A stretch of 13,112 bases of DNA from assembly GCA_900765705.1 (NCBI GenBank), contig CAAFSR010000308.1, forward strand, positions 1-13,112. The letters are read 5' to 3'. The notes under the pieces were generated by a model. The model was not told the origin of the DNA. It made no database searches and was given only the letters and a program-made list of their open reading frames with translations. Position numbers and translations under genes: made by a program. Positions 1 through 5,161 of the stretch are shown one piece after another (position 1 is the stretch's first letter; each line of letters begins with the position of its first letter). Origin of the DNA: an uncultured Faecalibacterium sp. Its GTDB lineage: Bacteria > Bacillota > Clostridia > Oscillospirales > Ruminococcaceae.

Positions 1-1
1 G

Positions 2-1006
2 ACCGGGCCGGACAAGTCTCCCCGCGCCGCCGCGCAGGCTGCCGAAAAGGCACAGGCCAAGCTGGACGATGCGCTGACGGTCTACCTGAACAGCACCCTT
101 GAACCGGCGCAGCGGGAATACAACCGGCGCTACGTCTGCGATTACCCCTTGGGTCTTGCCGGGCTGGAACAGTACCGCGCCCAGCACGAAAGCCTTGTGC
201 GCATCGACTTGGAGCGCTACGCCGCCCGCTTGGAGCAGGCGCAGCGGGACTGCAAGGACCGCTTCCGCAAGGATATCCTGTTCCGCATGAAGGACGATAT
301 CTTCAACGCCCGGCGGCAGTTCCGGGAACTGAACAAGGTCATGGAACAGCTGACCTACGGCGAGGAAGTCTACCGCTTTGAGCTGGAACCCAGCCGCGAC
401 CCGCAGCTGGCGGCCTTCTATCAGGTCATCGTGGATAAGGGCAACCAGCAGATGACCGAGGGCGATTCTCTGGATAACCTTGCCGCCACTGCCGACCCCG
501 CCTACGAGCGTCAGGTGGACGAGTTGATGGAAAAGATCATGGCAGACGTGGACGAGAACACCCGCGCCCGGCAGGAGGGACGCACCGCCGCCGGCGTTAC
601 CCTTTCGGACTATGTGGACTACCGCACCTATCTGGATTACGATATCAAGGTGACCAATCAGGTCACCGGGCAGCAGGCGTATCTCTCCCGCGTCAGCCGC
701 GATTCCTCCGGCGGCGAGAATCAGGCACCCTTCTATGTGGCCATCTGCGCCAGCCTGCTGCAAATTTACGAGAAGAGCGAAAACAGCATCCGTCTGGTGC
801 TGCTGGACGAGGCCTTCAGCAAGATGACCAGCGACCGCATCCGCCCCATGATGGAGCTGTTCCGCCGCCTGCAGCTGCAGGTGCTGCTCATCTCCACCGT
901 GGAAAAGAGCACCGCCATCCAGCCCTACTGCGACATTACCTACTCCATCGTCCGCCACGGCGACGCCAACGCCATTGCGCCCTTTTTCCGCCTTGCGGCG
1001 GAATGA
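2..1006 (+). CDS. SMC-like ATPase, C-terminal part (JetC/MksF-like, Wadjet or condensin family), cut by the window edge
   Basis: The frame is open from the first bases of the window, so only the last 334 residues are present and the start lies outside. The N-terminal part is charged and helical, as expected of the end of a coiled coil. The rest is a C-terminal ABC head of the SbcC/MukB type: signature motif SSGGE at residues 235-239 of this fragment, Walker B LVLLDEAF at 265-272, a D-loop-like SKMTSDR after it, and a switch-like STVEKS further on. Proteins of this kind (JetC, MksF) pair with kleisin-like partners; in Wadjet systems they act with JetA, JetB and the nuclease JetD on circular plasmid DNA. 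No JetD-like gene follows, since the next gene is a MATE transporter with its own promoter, so partners must lie upstream if present. The ATPase head is clear; assignment to Wadjet rather than a housekeeping SbcC-like protein is inference. Confidence 0.72.
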   Translation, partial: TGPDKSPRAAAQAAEKAQAKLDDALTVYLNSTLEPAQREYNRRYVCDYPLGLAGLEQYRAQHESLVRIDLERYAARLEQAQRDCKDRFRKDILFRMKDDIFNARRQFRELNKVMEQLTYGEEVYRFELEPSRDPQLAAFYQVIVDKGNQQMTEGDSLDNLAATADPAYERQVDELMEKIMADVDENTRARQEGRTAAGVTLSDYVDYRTYLDYDIKVTNQVTGQQAYLSRVSRDSSGGENQAPFYVAICASLLQIYEKSENSIRLVLLDEAFSKMTSDRIRPMMELFRRLQLQVLLISTVEKSTAIQPYCDITYSIVRHGDANAIAPFFRLAAE

Positions 1007-1019
1007 TGCAAAGCTGGGG

Positions 1020-1048
1020 TTGACATAAAAAATAAACTTTGCTATACT
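1020..1048 (+). promoter_or_regulatory. Sigma-A promoter for the first MATE gene
   Basis: A perfect -35 TTGACA at 1020-1025 and TATACT at 1043-1048 are separated by 17 bases. A TG one base before the -10 makes it an extended -10. It starts 13 bases after the stop of the ATPase gene. The predicted transcript start is near 1055, which gives a leader of about 170 bases before the MATE start codon. Confidence 0.8.
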
Positions 1049-1060
1049 GTTTTTTGCTCA

Positions 1061-1195
1061 TCGGAGGGCTGTTTCAACGTAATTGAAAGGCTGGATAAGA
1101 TGTCATCGTTCGTGCTTCCCGGAGGCTGTGGGCACCGTAGTGCCGCAGCAGAAAAGGGAACGCACCGGAGCGGTGGTTCTTATCCGGCCTTTTTT
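1061..1195 (+). ncRNA. Structured leader with built-in terminator; candidate guanidine-IV (mepA-type) riboswitch
   Basis: The leader holds several nested helices. A hairpin TTTCAA/TTGAAA (1072-1077 with 1083-1088) has loop CGTAA. A 12-bp closing helix pairs 1089-1100 with 1178-1189 (one G-U) and is followed by six T's at 1190-1195. Inside it, GTGCTTCCC (1112-1120) pairs with 1156-1165 around one bulged base, and enclosed in that a 10-bp hairpin pairs 1125-1135 with 1140-1149 around loop CGTA. The sequence CGGAG occurs three times (1062, 1120, 1166). The closing helix plus T-run would terminate transcription before the MATE gene unless prevented. Established knowledge: guanidine-IV riboswitches sit before MepA-type MATE genes in Clostridia and act by transcription termination. 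The placement fits, but I could not match the published consensus from memory, so the ligand is uncertain. A leader-peptide attenuator is the main alternative. Confidence 0.5.
1089..1195 (+). terminator. Conditional intrinsic terminator inside the MATE leader
   Basis: The arms GGCTGGATAAGA (1089-1100) and TCTTATCCGGCC (1178-1189) form 12 base pairs followed by TTTTTT. The loop is unusually large (77 bases) but is itself folded into hairpins. It lies between a strong promoter and the gene it should serve, which is the arrangement of an attenuator rather than an end-of-gene terminator. Confidence 0.65.
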
Positions 1196-1225
1196 GTATG
1201 TGTGAAGTTCAGAAAAGGAGGAACT

Positions 1226-2575
1226 ATGCCAAAGAAAGCCATCCAATTGTCCGACCACTTTACCTACTCCCGCCTGCTGCGGTTCGTGCTGCCCAGCATC
1301 GGCACCATGCTGTTCACCTCCATCTACGGCATCGTGGATGGACTGTGCGTTTCCAACTTTGTGGGCAAAACGGCCTTTGCGGCGGTCAACCTTATCATGC
1401 CGCTGCCGCAGCTGCTGGGCACTGTCGGTTTTATGCTGGGCACCGGCGGCAGCGCCATTGTAGGCATCACGCTGGGCGAAGGCGACCAGAAAAAAGCCGA
1501 CCGCTATTTTTCCATGCTGGTGCTGGCAGCGCTCGTCTCGACTGGTGTGTTGTCCGTGCTGGGCATCCTGCTTCTGAGGCCGGTCGCCGTGCTGCTGGGC
1601 GCAAAGGGTGAGCTGCTGGACTATGCCGTGCGCTACGGACGCATCCTGATGCTGGCCCTGCCGCCCTTTGCGCTGCAGAATATGTTCCAAAGCTTTTTCG
1701 TCACTGCCGAAAAGCCGCTTCTGGGCTTCTGGTTCACCGTTGGTGCAGGCTGCACCAACATGGTGCTGGACGTGGTAATGGTGGGCGCGCTGCACTGGGG
1801 TGTGGAGGGCGCTGCCCTTGCCACCCTGATCAGCCAATTGGTAGGCGGCGTGCTGCCGGTGTTCTATTTTATCGACCGCCACAACACCAGCCGCCTGCAC
1901 CTGTGCAGAACGCAGTTTTACGGCCGTGTACTGCGGAATGCCTGCGTCAACGGCTCTTCTGAGCTGATGACCAGCCTTTCCATGTCGCTGGTCAATATCC
2001 TGTATAACTTCCAGCTGCTGCGGCTGGCCGGCGAAAACGGTGTGGCGGCTTACGGCGTTATCATGTACGCGGCCTTCCTGTTCGTGGCGGTGTTCGTGGG
2101 CTATGCCGTGGGCAGCGCCCCCATCGTCAGCTTCCATTACGGCGCGCGCAACCACGCCGAGGTGCATAACCTCTACCGGAAGAGCCTGCGCCTTATCGCC
2201 GTGGTGGCTGTGACCATGACGGCAGCATCCATGGTGCTCATCCCCTATGTGGCGCGCATCTTTGTGGGCTACGATGCCCAGCTGCTGGCGCTGACAAACC
2301 GCGCATTCCGGCTGTATGCGCTGAGCTTCCTCATCATGGGCTTCAACGTGTATGCGTCCTCCTTCTTTACGGCGCTGGGCGATGGCGTGACGAGCGCCCT
2401 CATCTCCTTTCTGCGCACGCTGCTGTTCCAGCTTGCCGCGCTGCTCCTGCTGCCCGCCCTGTGGGGCATTGACGGCGTGTGGCTGGCTGTCACCGCCGCC
2501 GAGCTTGCCGCGCTGGCGGTGAGCGTGTATATGTTCGTGACGAAGGATCAGAAATTCCATTACCGTCATGTTTGA
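1226..2575 (+). CDS. MATE family efflux transporter, MepA-like
   Basis: This is a 449-residue multidrug and toxic-compound extrusion protein, the usual length for the family. It is an inner-membrane antiporter using Na+ or H+ to export small, often cationic compounds. The N-terminus reads MPKKAIQLSDHF, followed by the family-typical start of the first helix (LPSIGTMLFTSIYGIVDG, about residues 22-39) and LSVLGILLL-type helices after it; hydrophobic segments run throughout, consistent with twelve helices in two halves. ATG at 1226 is chosen because AAGGAGG lies at 1215-1221. An in-frame ATG at 1100 is rejected: it lies inside the leader helices, has no ribosome site and would translate through the terminator. 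The promoter, leader and terminator in front imply induction by a ligand. The gene ends at a bidirectional terminator facing the histidine phosphatase gene. The substrate is unknown; if the leader is guanidine-IV, guanidinium or related compounds are candidates. Confidence 0.9.
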   Translation: MPKKAIQLSDHFTYSRLLRFVLPSIGTMLFTSIYGIVDGLCVSNFVGKTAFAAVNLIMPLPQLLGTVGFMLGTGGSAIVGITLGEGDQKKADRYFSMLVLAALVSTGVLSVLGILLLRPVAVLLGAKGELLDYAVRYGRILMLALPPFALQNMFQSFFVTAEKPLLGFWFTVGAGCTNMVLDVVMVGALHWGVEGAALATLISQLVGGVLPVFYFIDRHNTSRLHLCRTQFYGRVLRNACVNGSSELMTSLSMSLVNILYNFQLLRLAGENGVAAYGVIMYAAFLFVAVFVGYAVGSAPIVSFHYGARNHAEVHNLYRKSLRLIAVVAVTMTAASMVLIPYVARIFVGYDAQLLALTNRAFRLYALSFLIMGFNVYASSFFTALGDGVTSALISFLRTLLFQLAALLLLPALWGIDGVWLAVTAAELAALAVSVYMFVTKDQKFHYRHV

Positions 2576-2588
2576 TGCGCTATAACAA

Positions 2589-2616
2589 GAAAGCCGCCGG
2601 GGCCCCGGCGGCTTTC
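2589..2616. terminator. Bidirectional terminator, 28-bp perfect palindrome
   Basis: GAAAGCCGCCGGGG (2589-2602) is followed directly by its exact reverse complement (2603-2616). It lies between the convergent MATE (stop at 2575) and histidine phosphatase (stop at 2620-2622) genes. The downstream T tracts are short on both sides, but the stem is very stable and the position between two stop codons supports a shared terminator. Confidence 0.75.
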
Positions 2617-2619
2617 CTG

Positions 2620-3159
2620 TTATTCAAACGTATACTCCACCAGCTGGCAGTTTTTGATGCCGGCGGCGGCGTACTCCTCGTTGGTCATATCGTAAAAATA
2701 GGAGTGCACCACCCGGGCGATGCCGTTGTGCGCCACCAGCAGATAGGTCTTGCCGGTGTCGGCCTTCAGTTCGTCCAGCAGGTTGTAGATGCGCTGTGCC
2801 AGCTGCATCATGCTCTCGCCGCCGTCATAGCGGTCGGCAAAGTGGGTCTTGGAAAGGCGGAACTCCGCACCGTCCCGTGGCGTGCCCTCGTATTTGCCAA
2901 AGCACTGCTCCCGCAGGCGGGGCTCGCAGCGGGCGGGCAGACCGGTGGCGGCGGCAATGGCTTTTGCAGTGTCGGCGGCGCGGGAGAGGGGAGAGTACAA
3001 AATCTCGTCAATGTGCAGGCCGCTGTCCCGCACAAGCTCCCCCAGCTGCCGCGCCTGCTGCTGCCCGCGGGCGGTCAGCGGGCTGTCAGTCATGCCGCAG
3101 ATCTTGTTTTCCACGTTCCAAACCGTTTCGCCATGGCGGGTGAAATAGATATTGTGCAT
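2620..3159 (-). CDS. Histidine phosphatase family protein (phosphoglycerate mutase-like)
   Basis: This 179-residue cytoplasmic protein belongs to the histidine phosphatase superfamily, whose members transfer or hydrolyse phosphate through a phosphohistidine. The RHGE motif is at residues 8-11 with His9 as the expected nucleophile. Arg60 in LYSPLSRAADTA, Glu84 and His144 in LLVAHNGIARV complete the usual catalytic set, so it should be active. It is shorter than the glycolytic mutase (about 230-250 residues) and lacks its signature insertions, which favours a broad phosphatase (cobalamin/CobC-like or sugar-phosphate) over glycolysis; the substrate cannot be read from the sequence. The ATG has a GGAG site at 3167-3170, directly after the stop of the upstream 70-residue gene, so the two form a tight operon with an 11-base gap. 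It ends at the shared palindromic terminator. Confidence 0.88.
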   Translation of the reverse strand: MHNIYFTRHGETVWNVENKICGMTDSPLTARGQQQARQLGELVRDSGLHIDEILYSPLSRAADTAKAIAAATGLPARCEPRLREQCFGKYEGTPRDGAEFRLSKTHFADRYDGGESMMQLAQRIYNLLDELKADTGKTYLLVAHNGIARVVHSYFYDMTNEEYAAAGIKNCQLVEYTFE

Positions 3160-3170
3160 AAAAATACTCC

Positions 3171-3383
3171 TTACAGCTTGTGCAGGGTGCCGTCCGGCAG
3201 CAGGCGGACAGTGTCCCCCTCGTCGATGCCAAGCCTCGTCAGCTCTTTATCCGGGTAGGGCAGGATGCGGGTATTTCCGGCAGCATCCTGCAATGTCACA
3301 TCGCACAGCACCGGCTGCCCGGCGGGCAGCTCCTCGCAGCCGTACAGCTGCTCATCGATGCGCAGCACGCGGTATTCCGGCAT
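3171..3383 (-). CDS. Small protein of unknown function (70 residues), first gene of the phosphatase operon
   Basis: I do not recognise this family. The protein starts MPEYRVLRIDEQLYG and is acidic and soluble, with no signal peptide or membrane segment. Short alternating hydrophobic stretches (QPVLCDVTLQD, DTVRLLPDGTLHKL) suggest a small beta-rich fold. The start is well supported by AAAGGAGGGG at 3391-3400 and by a promoter further upstream. The stop TAA is followed at once by the ribosome site of the histidine phosphatase gene, so both are translated from one message. Codon use matches its neighbours and the frame is preserved between good signals, so it is very likely a real gene. Its tie to the phosphatase could mean a regulatory or partner role, but that is only context. 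Confidence 0.72.
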   Translation of the reverse strand: MPEYRVLRIDEQLYGCEELPAGQPVLCDVTLQDAAGNTRILPYPDKELTRLGIDEGDTVRLLPDGTLHKL

Positions 3384-3412
3384 GGTACAGCCCCTCCTTT
3401 GGGTTTTTCCTT

Positions 3413-3442
3413 ATTATATAGCACCCGGGTGCTCCGGTGCAA
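3413..3442 (-). promoter_or_regulatory. Promoter of the small-protein/phosphatase operon, with a palindrome in its spacer
   Basis: On the minus strand, TTGCAC (3437-3442) and TATAAT (3413-3418) are separated by 18 bases. The predicted start is near 3406, shortly before the ribosome site at 3391-3400. A 14-bp perfect palindrome fills most of the spacer. Confidence 0.65.
3420..3433. promoter_or_regulatory. Possible operator: 14-bp perfect palindrome AGCACCCGGGTGCT
   Basis: The palindrome lies between the -35 and -10 of the minus-strand promoter, where a bound protein would block RNA polymerase. It is outside both predicted transcripts, so it works as DNA, not as an RNA hairpin. The binding protein is unknown; the divergent LTTR gene is a candidate but the site is not of the T-N11-A type. 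Confidence 0.35.
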
Positions 3443-3464
3443 GGGGAGAGGGTCCATTCTCCCC
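3443..3464. promoter_or_regulatory. Possible operator: dyad GGGGAGA-N8-TCTCCCC
   Basis: These perfect 7-base arms lie between the two divergent promoters, centred about 47 bases before the minus-strand start and about 75 before the LTTR start. That position suits an activator or an autoregulator. It is not in either predicted transcript. Function is inferred from position and symmetry only. Confidence 0.35.
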
Positions 3465-3492
3465 GGCGGCTGCGGGCAAAAAACTCCCCCGC

Positions 3493-3522
3493 TTGACAGC
3501 GGCGCGGGGAAATTGTTACAAT
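3493..3522 (+). promoter_or_regulatory. Promoter of the first LysR-type regulator gene
   Basis: TTGACA at 3493-3498 and TACAAT at 3517-3522 are separated by 18 bases. The predicted start is near 3529 and the leader is short. It is divergent from the promoter at 3413-3442. Confidence 0.7.
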
Positions 3523-3555
3523 ATGATTACGACTGCAAACAACGCGGAGGAGTTC

Positions 3556-4494
3556 ATGAACATCACGGAACTACGGTATCTGGTAGCTATCATGAAATGG
3601 GGGTCGGTGTCGGCGGCGGCAAAGCAGCTGTACGCGGCACAGCCCAATGTCAGCAAGGCGCTGAAGAACTTGGAAGAGGAATACGGGCTGCGCATTTTCG
3701 AGCGCTCCTCCACGGGCATGATCCCTACCGAGCAGGGCAAGCGGTTCATCCGGCAGGCGCAGCGGGTGCTGCAGCAGGTGGATGAGCTGGAGCGGGAGGC
3801 GCATCAGCAGCAGCGCAGCTGCGCCGAGCTGCGGGTGGTGCTGACCCATGCCACTTACGCCTCTTATGCAGCGGTGGACTTTTTACAGCAGGCTGCCCGC
3901 AGCGAGCAGCTGCGGGTGCATATCCGGGAGAGCGGCGCTATTGAAGCTTTGGACTTTGTGCTGCGGCAGGGCTACCACATGGCGCTGCTGCGCTACGCCG
4001 CCGAGGACGAGGACGACTATCTGCGCTACTGCCAGCGCCACGGCCTGCGGCAGGAGCCTATCATGGAGTTTTCCTACCTGCTGCTCACCAGTCAGGACAG
4101 CCCGTTGGCCCGGCGGCAGGTGCGCGAGCTTGACGAGCTGAACGATTACATCGAGGTGCTGCACGGCGACGCCCATCTGCCCGGGGACGAAAGCACCGGC
4201 TCACGCTGGCGCATAAATCCCAACCGCCGCATCCATGTATACGAGCGGTGCAGCCAGTTCTCCATTCTGCAAAATCTGCCCACGGCCTATATGTGGTCGT
4301 CCCCCATGCCGCAGCGCACGCTGGAGCAGTACCATCTGGCGCTGCACAGCTGCCCGGCGCAAAAGCAGCAGATGCGGGACGTGCTGGTGTACCCGGAGCG
4401 GGAGCCTTTGCAGCCGGAGGAGCAGCTGTTTGTGCAACTGCTGCACAAGCAGGCGGACGCCACCATCAAGGACAGCGGGTGGAAGAAGATTTGA
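3556..4494 (+). CDS. LysR family transcriptional regulator (first of two)
   Basis: The protein has 312 residues, normal for an LTTR. The N-terminal winged helix-turn-helix covers about residues 1-60, starting MNITELRYLVAIMKWGSVSAA, with the recognition region AAKQLYAAQPNVSKALKNLE and the typical LRIFERSSTGMIPTEQG wing. The remainder is the effector-binding domain, here rich in Gln, Glu and Leu and not close to any named subgroup I recognise. ATG at 3556 is chosen because GGAGG lies at 3546-3550, the LTTR fold begins there, and the promoter at 3493-3522 is just upstream; the open frame before it is non-coding. It is divergent from the small-protein/phosphatase operon, the usual arrangement for a regulator and its target, and the 172-bp gap holds two dyads. 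CstA lies 667 bp downstream behind a strong terminator, so co-transcription is unlikely. The ligand is unknown. Confidence 0.9.
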   Translation: MNITELRYLVAIMKWGSVSAAAKQLYAAQPNVSKALKNLEEEYGLRIFERSSTGMIPTEQGKRFIRQAQRVLQQVDELEREAHQQQRSCAELRVVLTHATYASYAAVDFLQQAARSEQLRVHIRESGAIEALDFVLRQGYHMALLRYAAEDEDDYLRYCQRHGLRQEPIMEFSYLLLTSQDSPLARRQVRELDELNDYIEVLHGDAHLPGDESTGSRWRINPNRRIHVYERCSQFSILQNLPTAYMWSSPMPQRTLEQYHLALHSCPAQKQQMRDVLVYPEREPLQPEEQLFVQLLHKQADATIKDSGWKKI

Positions 4495-4548
4495 AATGCC
4501 CTCTGCGTTGCTCTGGGCATATTTAGCGGAAGAATTATTTTTATTTTC

Positions 4549-4589
4549 GGGGTACAGAAACGCCTGCGGGCGTTTCTGTACCCCTTTTT
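4549..4589 (+). terminator. Intrinsic terminator after the first LysR-type regulator gene
   Basis: A perfect 16-bp stem pairs 4549-4564 (GGGGTACAGAAACGCC) with 4569-4584 around loop TGCG, followed by TTTTT at 4585-4589. It lies 55 bases after the LTTR stop codon. Confidence 0.9.
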
Positions 4590-4665
4590 CACGGGAGGAA
4601 TCGTAACGGCAAACGGCAGCTGCCGCGCTGGTTTCCTGCGTAAACAGTCGCGCGGCGGGGAGCGT

Positions 4666-4818
4666 CCTCGCCCTCTCAGGCGCTGCCGCGCCAGCTCTCC
4701 CAAAGGGAGAGCCCTTGGCATGGCGGTATAGTTTCCGGTTGAACTGCAAAGTGTGCGGTTTCGCCAAAAGCTCCACCTTCGGGGGAGCTGGCATCGCACA
4801 GCGATGACTGAGAGGGTG
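4666..4818. repeat. MITE-like palindromic intergenic repeat, about 150 bp
   Basis: The ends are inverted copies: CCCTCTCAG at 4671-4679 and CTGAGAGGG at 4808-4816. Inside each end are further hairpins: GCTCTCCC-AAA-GGGAGAGC (4694-4712) on the left, and AGCTCC/GGAGCT (4769-4774 with 4784-4789) then CATCGC-ACA-GCGATG (4792-4806) on the right. The left and right halves are diverged versions of the same module (CTCTCAG, then a short hairpin, then CCAGCTC plus a purine/pyrimidine hairpin) in opposite directions. No transposase is encoded. Elements of this look are dispersed in many Faecalibacterium-type genomes; that it is multi-copy here is recalled, not shown by the window. Confidence 0.6.
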
Positions 4819-4992
4819 TTCTTTCGTCCCAAATCCCACGTTTCGGGGAGAAAATCGCAAACGATTAAGCAAAGTGCACAAAAAGGCGACGCAAAGTTTG
4901 GCGGCGGCGCCTTTGACTGTTCCCGGAAGGGAAACCGGGAGAAATTGTTTTATAAATTCCGGCGCAGCAGCACTGAAAAAATGCGGTATGCG

Positions 4993-5021
4993 TCCACAAA
5001 TGAAATGGACGACTATATACT
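4993..5021 (+). promoter_or_regulatory. Possible promoter of the CstA-family gene, with a direct repeat
   Basis: TCCACA (4993-4998, four of six matches to -35) and TATACT (5016-5021) are 17 bases apart. GACTATAT occurs at 5011-5018 over the -10 and again at 5034-5041, 23 bases apart, about two helical turns. The predicted start near 5028 would give a leader of roughly 130 bases before the start codon. The -35 is weak, so activation or another promoter is possible. Confidence 0.4.
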
Positions 5022-5051
5022 TTTTGATATGGGGACTATATCCAAAAAATA

Positions 5052-5078
5052 TTAACACAGTTATGAAAAAGGTGTTAA
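5052..5078 (+). promoter_or_regulatory. Dyad TTAACAC-N13-GTGTTAA in the CstA-family leader
   Basis: These perfect 7-base arms (5052-5058 and 5072-5078) lie downstream of the likely promoter and upstream of the ribosome site. It may be a repressor operator or a small RNA hairpin. No protein can be assigned; it does not match the catabolite (cre) consensus. Confidence 0.35.
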
Positions 5079-5161
5079 CATGAAGCCAGAGATCGGTCAT
5101 AGCCGCAGTATGGCATAAAGTTGTAAATGCCGACGGCTGAAAACAAAAGGAGGTTTCTGGT

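Larger units (their letters stand above)
4495..5161. other. 667-bp gap between the first LTTR and cstA-like genes: terminator, palindromic repeat, promoter region
   Basis: I see no convincing gene here. In order it holds a small hairpin ATGCCC/GGGCAT (4496-4501 with 4515-4520), a strong terminator (4549-4589), a 12-bp palindrome (4614-4625), a MITE-like repeat (about 4666-4818), weaker hairpins (AAAGGCG/CGCCTTT, 4882-4888 with 4908-4914; TCCCGG/CCGGGA, 4921-4926 with 4935-4940), and the AT-rich promoter region of the transporter from about 4990. Open frames that cross the region read through the repeat, lack ribosome sites and have no protein-like composition. Confidence 0.6.

Noticed and set aside
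1150..1180. Resemblance of AAAAGGGAACGC to the AGGGAA box of cobalamin riboswitches
   Set aside because: The rest of the cobalamin core is absent and the helices do not fit; a chance short match.
1100..1225. In-frame N-terminal extension of the first MATE protein
   Set aside because: It lies in the leader helices and terminator, has no ribosome site, and the residues are unlike any MATE N-terminus; the ATG at 1226 has AAGGAGG in front.
4753..5055. 100-codon open frame before the CstA-family gene
   Set aside because: It starts inside the palindromic repeat, has no ribosome site and runs through the promoter region; composition is not protein-like.
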